DNA from: Streptomyces hokutonensis
GTDB lineage: Bacteria > Actinomycetota > Actinomycetes > Streptomycetales > Streptomycetaceae
Length of the DNA: 64,000 bases
NCBI RefSeq assembly: GCF_000376565.1
Contig: NZ_BARG01000094.1
Span: 24,814 to 88,813, forward strand
Reading direction: 5' to 3'
Part shown: piece after piece, positions 17,046 to 26,303 of the stretch
Layout of the letters: each line of letters begins with the position of its first letter
Position numbering within the stretch: position 1 is the stretch's first letter
The notes under the pieces: generated by a model
Told to the model about the DNA's origin: nothing
Databases searched by the model: none
The model's input: the letters and a program-made list of their open reading frames with translations, nothing else
Translations under genes and position numbers: made by a program

Positions 17046-18140
17046 GAAGCCGTATCTCAACCGATCATGGAACGTGCGGTTCGAACAGGTTTCCCGCCGG
17101 GGTGATCTTCCCGTTGTACGCGCATGAAGACAGGGCCTCTCGGTAGCTCGGGGATGCGAATCTGACCGAGCAGTGCCGGGAGGCCCTGGTGTCCTTGTTG
17201 TACGTGTCCGAGCCGGTCCAGCTCAACTCGGCTGCTCCATCGTGTGATTGCCTCGCGCATGCGTACGGCAACGCGGCCGACCATCCTGACCGGGTGCGCA
17301 GGTATCCGTCGGACATGATGGACGCGGAGTGGGCTGCCGTGCGGCCGTTGCTGCGGGTGCCGGCCTGGCTGAACGCCCCGAGAGCTACTGCCACCGTCAA
17401 CTGCTGGACGCGATCCGTTACCTGGTCTCGGGCGGGATCTCCTGGCGGGCGATGCCTGCGGACTTCCCCGATTGGGGCCGCGTCTACGCCTTCTTCCGCC
17501 GCTGGCGCGAGCACGGGCTGATCACCGAGTTCCATGACCGGCTACGCGGGAAGGTCCGTGAACGCGAAGGCCACGAGGCCGAGCCCACCGCGGGGATCAT
17601 CGACGCCCAGTCGGTGCGGGCCGCCGCGACAGTGCCAGCCGCCTCACGCGGCTACGACGGCGGAAAGAAGGTGCCGGGCCGCAAACGGCACATCGCGACC
17701 GACACGCTGGGCCTGCTCCTGGTCGTCGCGGTCACCGCCGCGAACATCGGCGACCGGGACGCCGCTGTCGGCCTGCTGAGGCGGATGCGCCGCCTGCACC
17801 GCGACATCACCCTCGTCTGGGCCGACGGCGGCTACACCGGCTCCCTCGTCGACTGGTGCCGGGACAAACTCGCCCTGACCTTGGAGATCGTCAAGCGCAC
17901 CGACGACATGGAGGGTTTCGTGGTGCTGCCGAGACGGTGGGTGGCAGAGCGAACGTTCGCGTGGCTGATGAACTCCCGCCGTCTGACGAGGGATTACGAA
18001 ACTCTGCCCGCTACCAGCGAGGCGACGATCCGGTGGTCGATGATCACGCGGATGAGCCGGCGTCTGGCACGGCCACGGGCCGCCGCCGGCACTGATGGGT
18101 AGCCGCGTGGTCACACCGGAGCACGTGGTGGATAGCTTCG
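17046..18140 (+). mobile_element. IS5-family insertion sequence, degenerate
   Basis: It begins with AGAAGCCGTATCTCAACCGA, which is repeated in inverted orientation with one mismatch at 21717-21737, and contains the IS5-type transposase below. A hairpin with GGGCCTC/GAGGCCC arms lies at about 17130-17190. The right end of this copy is not clear; 18140 is an estimate. Confidence 0.55.
17294..18102 (+). pseudogene. IS5-family transposase, broken by a small deletion
   Basis: The N-terminus (YPSDMMDAEWAAVRPLL) is in one frame and the rest, from ESYCHRQLLDAIRYLVSGG on, is in another. The few residues normally found between them are missing near 17370, so a short deletion has broken the frame. The DDE residues remain: IIDAQSVRAA, WADGGYTG and ERTFAWLMNSRR. 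Some IS5-group elements use programmed frameshifting, but the missing residues argue for decay here. Confidence 0.75.
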
Positions 18141-18182
18141 CGGCCTTCGCAACGCTGCTCGGCGCGGCGGCCGGGTGAGGCG

Positions 18183-19166
18183 TTACGTCAGGCGGCGTGC
18201 GAATTGTGCTGGTGTCGCGTGGTATTGCTTCTTGAACGCGCGGATGAAGTGGCTGCTGTCGGTGAAGTGCCAACGCGCGGCCGCCTCGGAGACGGTGAGC
18301 CGTGACCCGGAGGCGGTGAGTGCCTCGGCCGCTTCCTCCAGACGTCGGCGGCGTATGTAGGCGCTGAATGACTCGTCCACACTCGCGAAGGATCGCTGCA
18401 GGGTCCGGACGGAGACGTGCAGTTGCGCGGCGACCGCGGCCGGCGACAACTCGGCGTCGGTGAGCCGGGCATCTGCCAGGTCCTTGGCCGCCTGCGCCAG
18501 CGCAGGGGTGAAGGCTGGCTCGCGGTCGTCGAAGTGGTCGAGGACCAGCCCTTTGGCGAGTTCGAGCAGGGCGTTGCGGGACGCGTGCGCCCCCGCCGGG
18601 CCGAGGCCGCTCACGGTCCGCTGCACCATGCTGGTGTGCGCCGTGAGGATCTGCGCTGCGGGCGACGTGGCCTGACCGGTGCGCGGTTTCCCGGCGACCA
18701 GGTACCGCAGGGCGTCGCCGGGAAAGATGAAGATGCGGGTGCCGATCACGGGCGTGGTGTGGAAGTGGTTCTCCGTCACGACGTGGTGCATGAAGTAGGT
18801 GTCGGCCGAGACGTACGCGTCACCGCCCTGATCGTGCGGGTCCTGCAGGGCCACCGCGCCGCGCAGCCCGACGTACAGCCTGACCTGATCGTGCTCGTAC
18901 GTTCCGACCGCCCGGGTGCTCACGGGTGAGGATGCCCAGAGCTCGTTGACGGCGGTGTCTTCCAGCGTCACCGAGCGCATCGTGCCCTGGAAGCCGTCGA
19001 CCGTGGAAGCGCTGAATTCCGGCAGCGGGTACAGGTCTCCCATACGGTCGTTCCAGGTGTCGATGAACGGCTCCCACGTGCCCCGGCCGGTGCCGGTGGA
19101 GTCGGCGTCGACGTTGAACGTGCCCACCCTGGTGGCCGGGCCAGGTAAACGCGGCCTGCCCGTCAT
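18183..19166 (-). CDS. AraC-family transcriptional regulator
   Basis: 327 residues from the ATG at 19166 (GGAGGG ribosome site). The N-terminal two thirds is an AraC-binding-like sensor domain with FHTTPVIGTRIFIFPGD. The C-terminal 100 residues hold two helix-turn-helix motifs: LSPAAVAAQLHVSVRTLQRS and LTVSEAAARWHFTDSSHFIR, followed by AFKKQYHATPAQFAR. It is divergent from the oxidoreductase gene, with about 220 bases between starts, and is the likely activator of the oxidoreductase-cupin pair. Gene and neighbours sit between insertion-sequence remnants, so they probably arrived together. Confidence 0.85.
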   Translation of the reverse strand: MTGRPRLPGPATRVGTFNVDADSTGTGRGTWEPFIDTWNDRMGDLYPLPEFSASTVDGFQGTMRSVTLEDTAVNELWASSPVSTRAVGTYEHDQVRLYVGLRGAVALQDPHDQGGDAYVSADTYFMHHVVTENHFHTTPVIGTRIFIFPGDALRYLVAGKPRTGQATSPAAQILTAHTSMVQRTVSGLGPAGAHASRNALLELAKGLVLDHFDDREPAFTPALAQAAKDLADARLTDAELSPAAVAAQLHVSVRTLQRSFASVDESFSAYIRRRRLEEAAEALTASGSRLTVSEAAARWHFTDSSHFIRAFKKQYHATPAQFARRLT

Positions 19167-19388
19167 GTGCCCTCCGCCCCGATGAGGATGTCGCCGGAAT
19201 CCCATTCCGTGTCGCGAAGGTACACCCGTTCCACGCACGCCTGTTCCTACGCTTGGTGGCGATTCAACCTCCACGACGATCTACCGCCTGCCGACCGCGC
19301 CCGGCGTCGCAGCCACCGTGCTTTGCGTCCTGACCTCGCGCACGGCGCAGGGGCGACCGCGACCTCGCGGGCGAAAGTGAGAAGAACT

Positions 19389-20333
19389 ATGAAGGCAGTG
19401 CGCTTCCACCAGTACGGCGACCCCGACGTCCTGCGCTACGAGGATGTGGAACAGCCGGATCCAGGCGCCGGGCAGGTGCGGGTCCGTGTCGCAGCGACGT
19501 CGTTCAACCCCGTCGACGCCAACATCCGCGCCGGGTTCATGCAGGGGCCGATCCCCGTGACGCTGCCGCACACACCCGGCATCGACGTCGCCGGCACCGT
19601 CGACGCGCTCGGCGAGGGCGTGACCGGCATCCAGGCCGGGGAGCAGGTCATCGGCTTCCTGCCGATGGCGGGACCCGGCGCCGCCGCGGAGTACGTCCTG
19701 GTACCGGTTGAGGCCCTGACGCCGGCGCCCAAGAGCGTTGCGCTGGCCGACGCGGCCGCGCTGCCGCTGGTGGGCCTGACCGCGTGGCAGGCGCTGTTCG
19801 ATCACGCCAAGCTGACCGCCGGGCAGCGCGTACTGGTCAACGGTGCGGGCGGCGCGGTCGGCGGCTACGCCGTGCAGTTGGCCAAGCAGGCCGGCGCCCA
19901 CGTGATCGCCACGGCCGGTCCGCGCAGCAGTCGGCGCGTCACGGCCGCGGGTGCGGACGAGGTCATCGACCACACGACCGCCGACGTCGTCGCGGCGGTA
20001 AGCCAGCCGGTCGACGTCCTGCTCAACCTTGCGCCGGTCGAACCGGCACAGATGGATGCGCTCCTCGGTCTGATCCGGCCCGGCGGTGTCCTGGTGAACA
20101 CCACCGTGTGGATGCCCGCGCCCAGCGACGAGGAACGCGGCGTACGCGGCATCGACCTGTTCGTCCGCAGCGACGCGGAGCAGCTGTCGCACCTGGTGAA
20201 GCTGATCGACGGCGGCGAGCTGCGCGTCGAGGTCGCCCGGCGGGTGCCGCTGGCCGAGCTGCCGGCCCTGCACGCCGACGCTGCCGCGGGCGTACTGCCC
20301 AGCGGCAAGGTCGTCGTCACGCCCGGCGCCTGA
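19389..20333 (+). CDS. zinc-independent NADPH:quinone oxidoreductase (MDR family)
   Basis: 314 residues from the ATG at 19389. It has the GroES-like domain (SFNPVDANIRAG, then LPHTPGIDVAGTVDALGEGV) and the Rossmann domain with the NADPH loop VLVNGAGGAVGGYAVQLAKQ at about 145-165. The zinc-binding Cys residues of alcohol dehydrogenases are absent, as in quinone oxidoreductases. The ribosome site AGAAG is weak. The cupin gene follows 38 bases downstream, so the two likely form an operon controlled by the divergent AraC regulator. Confidence 0.85.
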   Translation: MKAVRFHQYGDPDVLRYEDVEQPDPGAGQVRVRVAATSFNPVDANIRAGFMQGPIPVTLPHTPGIDVAGTVDALGEGVTGIQAGEQVIGFLPMAGPGAAAEYVLVPVEALTPAPKSVALADAAALPLVGLTAWQALFDHAKLTAGQRVLVNGAGGAVGGYAVQLAKQAGAHVIATAGPRSSRRVTAAGADEVIDHTTADVVAAVSQPVDVLLNLAPVEPAQMDALLGLIRPGGVLVNTTVWMPAPSDEERGVRGIDLFVRSDAEQLSHLVKLIDGGELRVEVARRVPLAELPALHADAAAGVLPSGKVVVTPGA

Positions 20334-20371
20334 CACGTCCACCTGACTGAGCTGTGAAGGAAACCACCACG

Positions 20372-20872
20372 ATGATCCCCGACGACGATCCGTCGCGCTC
20401 GCTGACCGTGGCGAACCCTGACGACCCCGACACGACGTACATCTCACTGGTGGGCAACACCTACGGCATGCTGATCACCGGCGAGCAGACCGACGGCCGA
20501 TACTGCCTGATCGACATGCGCATCCCCAACGGCGGCGGCCCGCCGCCGCACCGGCACGACTTCGAGGAGATGTTCACGATCCTCGAGGGCGAGATCGAGT
20601 TCACCTTCCGCGGCGAAAAACACACCGTACGAGCCGGGTCCACGATCAACATCCCGGCCAACGCGCCGCACAGCTTCCGCAACGCATCGGGTGCGTCGGC
20701 CCGCATGCTGTGCATGTGCACCCCCGCCGGCCAGGACGAGTACTTCACACGCATCGGTGACGTCGTCGTCGGCAAAGACGCACCGCCCCCGCAGCTGTCG
20801 GACAACGAACTCGCCGAACGGCGTCACCGGGCGGCCGAGTTGGCGTCGGCCTACCGGAGCGAGTTCCTGTAG
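20372..20872 (+). CDS. cupin-domain protein
   Basis: 166 residues from the ATG at 20372 (GAAGGA upstream; an in-frame GTG at 20354 is possible). Cupin motif 1 is PPPHRHDFEEMFTILEGEIEF (the metal ligands are HRH and Glu), and motif 2 contains NIPANAPHSFRN with the second His. A small-molecule dioxygenase, isomerase or sensor role is possible and the sequence does not decide. It is co-transcribed with the oxidoreductase, and its 3' end abuts a transposase remnant. Confidence 0.85.
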   Translation: MIPDDDPSRSLTVANPDDPDTTYISLVGNTYGMLITGEQTDGRYCLIDMRIPNGGGPPPHRHDFEEMFTILEGEIEFTFRGEKHTVRAGSTINIPANAPHSFRNASGASARMLCMCTPAGQDEYFTRIGDVVVGKDAPPPQLSDNELAERRHRAAELASAYRSEFL

Positions 20873-20904
20873 CTCGCAGGCCCGGCAAGCCCGGCACCGT
20901 TCTG

Positions 20905-21143
20905 CCGTGGGCAAACTCGCCCTGACCTTGGAGATCGTCAAGTGCACCGACGACATGACAGGGTTCGTGGTGCTCCCCAGACGCCGGGTGGCAGAGCACA
21001 CGTTCGCATGGTTGATGAACTCCCGCCGTCTGGCCCGGGACTACGAGACGGTGCTGGCCAGCAGCGAGGCGGTGATCCGGTGGTCGATGGTCACGTGGAT
21101 GAGCCGGCGTCTGGCACGGCCACGGGCCGCCGGCCGGCACTGA
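20905..21143 (+). pseudogene. 3' remnant of an IS5-family transposase
   Basis: About 79 codons match the end of the transposase at 17865-18095 (LALTLEIVK, then FVVLPRR, then AEHTFAWLMNSRRLARDYET). The 5' two thirds is missing. Together with the fuller copy at 17294 it brackets the AraC/oxidoreductase/cupin genes in direct orientation. Confidence 0.85.
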
Positions 21144-21631
21144 ACATCCCCGACGCCTCCAGGAGGAGCCACCCGCGCTCCGCCAGGCGCCTGGCCTTCG
21201 AACGCACCCCCTCGACCTTCGCCGGCGTCGTCCCAAGGTCCAACTCCGCCGCGATCTCCTTGGCCTTCACCGGTCCCTCGCCCGCGGACCGCCGCTTCTC
21301 CAACACGCCCAGAATCCGCTGGTAGTCGGGCGCGAGTACGGTCACCGGCAGCCCGTCCCGCCAGGACGGCACCACCGATCCTGGCACCGGTGAGGGCACC
21401 GCTTCCTGCTCCGCCCCGGTCACGGCAGTCGTCCCGGCGGCGGACAAGGCCAGGGCTTCGACCAGTTCCTCCCGCCGCGATCACCCGCCGATCTAGCTCG
21501 ATCTCCGCGGCCTCCAACACCTCAGCCAACCGCGCGGCTTCCTCCCGCAGGCCCTCCACCCGTACCCGGGCAGCCGCCTCCCGCTCCTCCAGCATTCCCA
21601 GCACCGACGCCACCGCGCACTCCTCGGTCAT
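21091..21631 (-). pseudogene. MarR-like/wHTH accessory gene, frameshifted
   Basis: From the ATG at 21631 the first 45 residues are a coiled coil (VLGMLEEREAAARVRVEGL, then ELDRR). The frame then shifts at about 21480, and a second frame from SAAGTTAVTGAEQ continues into a winged-helix region (DYQRILGVLEKRRSAGEG, then KAKEIAAELDLG and VEGVRSKARRLAERGWL). This two-part gene is familiar next to Streptomyces insertion sequences. Its 3' end overlaps the transposase remnant on the other strand. Confidence 0.6.
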
Positions 21632-21716
21632 GAAGCAGATACAAGACGTCCGCCGCATGCCTCCCTCACCCCGAGTAAAACCATGCCTGACCAGTAGAAA
21701 TCAACGGATCAGGTTC

Positions 21717-21737
21717 GGTTGAGATACAGCTTCTTAT
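21717..21737. mobile_element. inverted copy of the IS end at 17046-17065
   Basis: TCGGTTGAGATACAGCTTCT is the reverse complement of the left IS end with one mismatch. The two lie 4.65 kb apart and enclose the transposase, AraC, oxidoreductase, cupin and wHTH genes, giving a composite-element appearance. Confidence 0.6.
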
Positions 21738-21813
21738 GTGCAGCACTTCGTAAACGTCTAGGTCAGAGCGTTGCGATCGTCGTGCAGGCTGCTCGTTTTG
21801 TGGGGACGGGGCG

Positions 21814-22386
21814 TCAGGAAGGCTTGACCGCCGAGACCGGGGTGACGGTCACCTTGTTGTCGCACTCGGCCCACCACCCGTCGTTCAGGGCGACCTGGTG
21901 CTTCCCGGAGTGCGGCAGCCCGATGACCATCGTCGGATACGCCTTCGGGGTCTTGCCCGACACGCAGTAGCCGTCGCCCTCCCCCTGGACCTGGACGAAG
22001 GTCAGCTTCACCCACGCCTTGTGGTGCGGCCGGACCGTCACGGTGGCCGCCCTGCCGGTGGGGGTGACCGTGAGCGGGGTGTTGTGGGTGGGGGAGCCGT
22101 TGCCGGCGCCCGCGACCGTCGTCGGATGGCCCTTCAGGACGCACGTCTTCCGGGAGACGTTGGTGAACTGCACGACCGCCGCCCCGGTCCCGGTCCCGAC
22201 GGGCGGGTGGGCGGCCTGCCAGGCGCTGACCTGGAGGGCGGAGGCCGGGCAGGCGGGCGGCGGGGTGGAGGTGGTGGTGCTCGCAGCCATGGCGGTGCCG
22301 GGCAGGATGCCGGTCACCGCCGCCGCGAGGGCCGTGACCGCCGTCGTCGCCAGAGCCGCCCTGCGAATGCCGTTGCTGTGCCGCAT
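21814..22386 (-). CDS. secreted DUF4232-domain protein
   Basis: 190 residues from the ATG at 22386. A Sec signal peptide (two Arg, hydrophobic AALATTAVTALAAAVTG, cleavage near GTAMAA) leads to a beta-rich domain with four Cys. CPASALQVS begins the DUF4232 pattern and continues with FTNVSRKTCVLKGHPTTV and GYCVSGK. DUF4232 proteins are extracytoplasmic in actinomycetes, with no known function. The frame is intact and the gene stands alone. Confidence 0.85.
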   Translation of the reverse strand: MRHSNGIRRAALATTAVTALAAAVTGILPGTAMAASTTTSTPPPACPASALQVSAWQAAHPPVGTGTGAAVVQFTNVSRKTCVLKGHPTTVAGAGNGSPTHNTPLTVTPTGRAATVTVRPHHKAWVKLTFVQVQGEGDGYCVSGKTPKAYPTMVIGLPHSGKHQVALNDGWWAECDNKVTVTPVSAVKPS

Positions 22387-23047
22387 GCTGTGGTCCCCCT
22401 GAGTCGTCTCGTCCGCGGGTTTCGGTCGTCGGTTGGTGCCCCGCGGTACGAGTGGTCGTGGTACGTGAGTGCAGATGGGACGGGAGAGCGGCAGGGTTCC
22501 GTGCGGCGACTGCTTGTGACGGAACGGTGACGACAGGCTGCACCCGTGCAGACGGCCGTCAAGGCAGACCGAAGCACCTCCAGCGCGCCATGAGTTTTAC
22601 CACACCCCCGGCGCGCACCGAAGGTTCAGCTGAGTCGCTGACCTGCGGTGATTAAACTCCGATGACACAAACTCGCGTCCGTCAACGTCCGATGGCAAAC
22701 GGTCAGGATCCAGTGGCACGAGACACCCCGTTCGCACCGTGCGCCAGCCGGTACCCGCACGGCAGGCAACCGGCACGCGCAGCCGTAACGACCTTGGCGT
22801 CGGTGCCCCGTGGCAGGCACCTATCTCGCCCACGGCCTTGCCCCGACAGGCTGGGGCGGTCGGCGGCGGAGTCTGTCACGGATCCTGCAGAGCGATCGCG
22901 AAGCATCGCCAGGGCGTTCGATTGCGGTTGGCCACCCTCCGTGAGACCGCGTACGCCGTGCCGTCGAGCAGCGGATGTTGACGCTCCGTCATCGCCGCTG
23001 CGCTCACGCCTGTGGTGGGGCAATGCCCCGATGGAATATTTGACGTG
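22387..23047. other. 660 bases with an inverted IS end and a probable fic promoter
   Basis: No gene is supported. At 22624-22722 lies the inverted partner of the 97-bp IS end at 16914-17010. Just before the Fic start, TTGACGTGATGATTGCGTCA and a further GCGTCA give a pair of TGACG-type half sites that could be an operator. Confidence 0.5.
22624..22722. mobile_element. about 97-bp insertion-sequence end, right copy (inverted)
   Basis: Reverse complement of 16914-17010 with about six differences. The two copies delimit 5.8 kb that includes the IS5-type region and the DUF4232 gene. Confidence 0.6.
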
Positions 23048-23986
23048 ATGATTGCGTCAATGCGTCATGGGGTGATGCTCTTCCCTGCGCCGGATCTCAC
23101 CGAGGCGGACCGTGAGGTCCTCGACCAGATCGACCGGATGCGTGCGGCGCTGCGGCACGACGTGCGCACTCCCACGAAGTGGACGGCCGGCCTGCGCAAG
23201 TTCCTCACCGCGGACGCGGTGGCGGCCTCGAATTCCATCGAGGGTTTCAAGGTGGCCACCGTGGACGTCGAGGACCTCCTGGAGGGCGAGAGCGAGGTCG
23301 ACGTCTCGGAGGAGAACCGGGAGGAGACCCTTGCCTGCCAGCGGATGATGACCTACATCCAGACCCTCCACGACGTGGAGGACTTCTCCTACAGCAAGGG
23401 TCTGCTCAACGGTCTTCACTGGATGCTGCAGGGGCACCGGCACAGTGCCCGCCGGCCTGCGGGCCAGTGGCGCAAGGGGCCGGTCTACGTCACCGACGCC
23501 CGCGATCCGAGCATCGCCGCCTACACCGCCCCCGACGCCCCGCTCGTAGCCGCTCTGATGCAGGAACTCATCGACTGGCTCAACGAAAGCGACGGCACAC
23601 ACGCCCTGGTGCGGGCCGCGATGGCCCACCTGCATCTGGTCGCCATCCACCCCTGGGCCGACGGCAACGGCCGCATGTCCCGCTCCCTGCAAACCCTCAT
23701 GATCGCCAGGGAAGGAGTTCTCGCGCCCGAGTTCTCCTCCATCGAGAGCTGGCTGGGACGGCCGGGCAACACCTGGGAGTACTACCGCGAACTGAACGAC
23801 CGGGGCAGCCACTATCGACCCGATCAGGACGTTTCCGGCTGGATCAGATCCAACCTCACCGCCTACCACCAGCAGGCCCAGACCGTCCAGGGCCGCCTCG
23901 CCCGCTCGGGCCGCGTCTGGAGCCGTCTCGCCGCCTTCGCCGCCGGCCGGAGTCTGGACGAGCGCACCGTCACCGCCCGGCCATGA
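23048..23986 (+). CDS. Fic-family protein (catalytic part)
   Basis: 312 residues from the ATG at 23048. The inhibitory-helix motif SNSIEG lies near residue 61, so this is a class II Fic protein with its own N-terminal brake. The core motif HPWADGNGRMSR near 201-212 has the catalytic His and the phosphate-binding residues. Fic enzymes transfer AMP from ATP to protein hydroxyls. The stop at 23986 comes early: the usual winged-helix tail continues in another frame immediately downstream (23988-24209). The enzymatic core is intact. Confidence 0.85.
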   Translation: MIASMRHGVMLFPAPDLTEADREVLDQIDRMRAALRHDVRTPTKWTAGLRKFLTADAVAASNSIEGFKVATVDVEDLLEGESEVDVSEENREETLACQRMMTYIQTLHDVEDFSYSKGLLNGLHWMLQGHRHSARRPAGQWRKGPVYVTDARDPSIAAYTAPDAPLVAALMQELIDWLNESDGTHALVRAAMAHLHLVAIHPWADGNGRMSRSLQTLMIAREGVLAPEFSSIESWLGRPGNTWEYYRELNDRGSHYRPDQDVSGWIRSNLTAYHQQAQTVQGRLARSGRVWSRLAAFAAGRSLDERTVTARP

Positions 23987-23987
23987 C

Positions 23988-24209
23988 GTGGCCATGGCCG
24001 GACGCGTACGCCGCTCCCGCTACCAGAATGGCGAAGCTCTCAGCCTTCAGCAGGCCCAGCGCGATCTGCGTGACCTCACGGCCGCAGGCATCCTTGAGCC
24101 TGTCGGCCGCACCCGTGCCCGCTACTACACCGCGGGCCGCGCATTCCCGCAGGACGCCCTCGACACCGCGCGGACCCCCATGACCCTGACGCGCCCCTAC
24201 CGCGACTGA
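23988..24209 (+). pseudogene. detached winged-helix C-terminus of the Fic protein
   Basis: VRRSRYQNGEALSLQQAQRD, then LTAAGILEPVGRTRARYY, is the wHTH that normally ends Fic proteins of this group. It starts two bases after the Fic stop in a different frame, so a small indel near 23980 split the gene. Confidence 0.7.
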
Positions 24210-24695
24210 CCCCTTTTGTGCGAGGAAGGCGCCGCAGGCGCCCTGGCTGTTGCAGAAGCACCAGCCGCCTGCGCTGCTTTGGAGCCGGCCACAGTCGTTG
24301 CTGTCCATGTGGTCGCCGAAGCGGCCGACGAAGGTGTGCCGTCCCGATGTTGATGAAGGCGTGGCCCTGCTTGGCTCAGGCCGTCGCCCGCAAGGCGGGC
24401 GTCTCCCGCGCTTTCCCCCACGAAGGCCTCGAGGTCAGGGGACCGGCCTGGCTGGGCTCGGGCCGGCCCGCCATTGCCACGGATCGGGTCAGCCGCCATC
24501 AGTGGCTCGGTCCGGTCTCGCACCACGTCAGTGATCACCAGCGGGACCGCTCCGTCCGGTCAGCCGGTCAAGGAGGCACGCCCCCGGGCGTTCCCGTGGC
24601 AACCCGGCTTTGTCCGTGGGCAGTCGGACCGCGGCAGACCTCGCCTGCTGGGCACCGCTGCCCGGCGGATCAGCCCCGGGCGGGCGGAGGACAGC
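24210..24695. other. about 480 bases with no convincing gene
   Basis: Frames on both strands give low-complexity translations. It lies between the Fic tail and a duplicated DUF262 fragment and is probably scrap sequence. Confidence 0.4.
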
Positions 24696-24954
24696 GGTGT
24701 GGGTCGAGTGGGTTGCGTGGCTGCCTACGCTGGGTAAATGCCAACGGAGCTGGACGAGTTGGGGCGCACAGGCATCTGCTCGGGGGTGAGGCGTGGCGGC
24801 GGCTGGGGCGATCCAGGGCGACACGTTCGATCTGAAGGAGCTGTTCGGGCAGGCCCGCTACCAGATCGAGTACTACCAGCGGGAGTACTCGTGGTCGGCG
24901 CAGGACGTCAGCACGCTGCTGGAGGATCTCTTCGAGGCCTTCGAGACGCTGCAG
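24696..24954 (+). repeat. 259-bp duplicated segment, copy 2 (partner 13802-14060)
   Basis: Near-identical to the start of the DUF262 gene and its upstream region. It ends at the same GACGCTGCAG boundary and is then followed by unrelated sequence. Confidence 0.9.
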
Positions 24955-24990
24955 TGGAAGGGGAAGGTGCCCTCGCCGCGCCCGAGTTGA
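24793..24990 (+). pseudogene. truncated copy of the DUF262 gene
   Basis: About 65 codons. The first 54 match the intact DUF262 protein (FGQARYQIEYYQREYSWSAQ) and the rest (WKGKVPSPRPS) is unrelated. It lacks the DGQQR motif and everything after it, so it cannot work. It is a landmark of recombination. Confidence 0.9.
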
Positions 24991-25174
24991 CGCGCGCTGC
25001 GACCGGGACCGCTGGATGCCGACGAGAAGCCGCTCCCGGTGAGCAGACCACGCGCCTGCCCGATCTGTCCGGGCGCGTGGCTGCATCAACTACGCTGTCA
25101 CTGATCGCGTGGCCCGTGTCCGTGTTCCGGGAGCAAGGCCCCTTGACCACCTTCGAAGGCGCCTGGAGGCAGCC

Positions 25175-25747
25175 GTGACCGCCGGACTTCCTGACTGGAT
25201 GATCCCACCCAGGCCCAGTGGCTGGGAGGCGGAGGACCTTGACCATCTTCCTCAGGCGCCGCGGCACACCGAACTCATCGACGGAGCATTGATCTTCATG
25301 ATGTCGCCGCAGCGGTCCTGGCACTCCCGGCTTGTGGAGAGTCTCACGTTCGGCTTGCGGCAGGCAGCTCCCGCGGGCTTCGAAGCGGAGCGGGAGATGA
25401 CGGTCCGCCTGGACAGGAAGAGCCGGCCCGAGCCCGACATCCTTGTCTCCACCGCCGCATATGACCCTGACCGCACCTGGTACGCGCCCGAGGATGTCGC
25501 TCTGGTCGTCGAGGTCGTCTCGGAGGAGTCGGCGGACCGTGACCGGTCTCTGAAACCCTTCAAGTATGGCCAGGCCAAGATCGCCCACTTCTGGCGTATC
25601 GAGGACGAGGGGGGCGCCCCCACTGTCCACACCTACGAACTCGACGCTATGACCAGTACCTATGTGCCCACAGGCATCCACAGAGGCCGGCTGAAGGTGT
25701 CCGTGCCCTTCCCCCTGGATATCGATCTCGACGCCCTCGTACCGTGA
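25175..25747 (+). CDS. Uma2-family protein (PD-(D/E)XK nuclease fold), second copy
   Basis: 190 residues from the GTG at 25175, chosen because VTAGLPDWMIPPRP is the usual opening of this Streptomyces subfamily. Conserved blocks are HTELIDGALIFMMSPQRSWH, EREMTVRLDRKSRPEPDILV (catalytic Asp) and ALVVEVVSEESADRDR (Glu-x-Val), with Lys residues downstream. It is only distantly related to the Uma2 protein at 5848. It stands alone, without an adjacent regulator. Confidence 0.85.
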   Translation: MTAGLPDWMIPPRPSGWEAEDLDHLPQAPRHTELIDGALIFMMSPQRSWHSRLVESLTFGLRQAAPAGFEAEREMTVRLDRKSRPEPDILVSTAAYDPDRTWYAPEDVALVVEVVSEESADRDRSLKPFKYGQAKIAHFWRIEDEGGAPTVHTYELDAMTSTYVPTGIHRGRLKVSVPFPLDIDLDALVP

Positions 25748-25799
25748 CCGAGGAGTGGGACTTGCGCCGATTGTGCCCCTGACGTGGTGGGCGCTGTCG

Positions 25800-26273
25800 C
25801 ACCTGGACGCCATCTCACATGGCAGAGTCTGTGGGGTCTTCCGGCCCTGCCTCCGAGAAGGTTCCGTTCTTCGGCCAGCAGCTGTCGGAGGGGCCCGGAA
25901 GCGCGTGAGACCGACTGGAAGTCGTGCTGCGGACGCGGCTCAAGCAGGTCGGCGGTGCTCCATCGCCGGGACACGCCGCGAATACGTCGATCAGGTCGCG
26001 GGGTGCACCGCGGTCGCCGAGGGCACGGACTTTGGCTCCGATCACGTCTTCCTCCGCGAGGACGGGCCCGTAGGGGCTCTGGGCGATGGGGCGCCAGAAG
26101 ATCTCTTTGAGGATGTCGACCTCGCAGTCCTGCCCGGTGACCGGGTCGGTCACGGTGAGGCGGGCGGACAGCGCGCCCGCACGGATGGGTGCTGATTTTC
26201 TGCGCCGTGCCGGGATCGGGGGGACGGTGGCGGTGTTTGTAGGGCTGGCCAGACGCTGACAGAGCCTGTCCAC
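25800..26273 (-). pseudogene. AbiEii-like nucleotidyltransferase remnant
   Basis: One minus-strand frame holds VTDPVTGQDCEVDILKEIFW, then DVIGAKVRALGDRGAPRDLIDVF, a typical stretch of AbiEii/AbiGii-type nucleotidyltransferase toxins. The next segment (RRWSTADLLE) continues in a second frame, and the N-terminal catalytic region is not found. It is a decayed fragment of a toxin-antitoxin or abortive-infection gene. Confidence 0.6.
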
Positions 26274-26303
26274 CCCAGACCTGTGCGGTGTGGCCAGCGT
26301 GCA

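Noticed and set aside
24197..24538. A 113-codon minus-strand frame after the fic tail
   Set aside because: No ribosome site, no motif, low-complexity Ala/Ser/Thr end.
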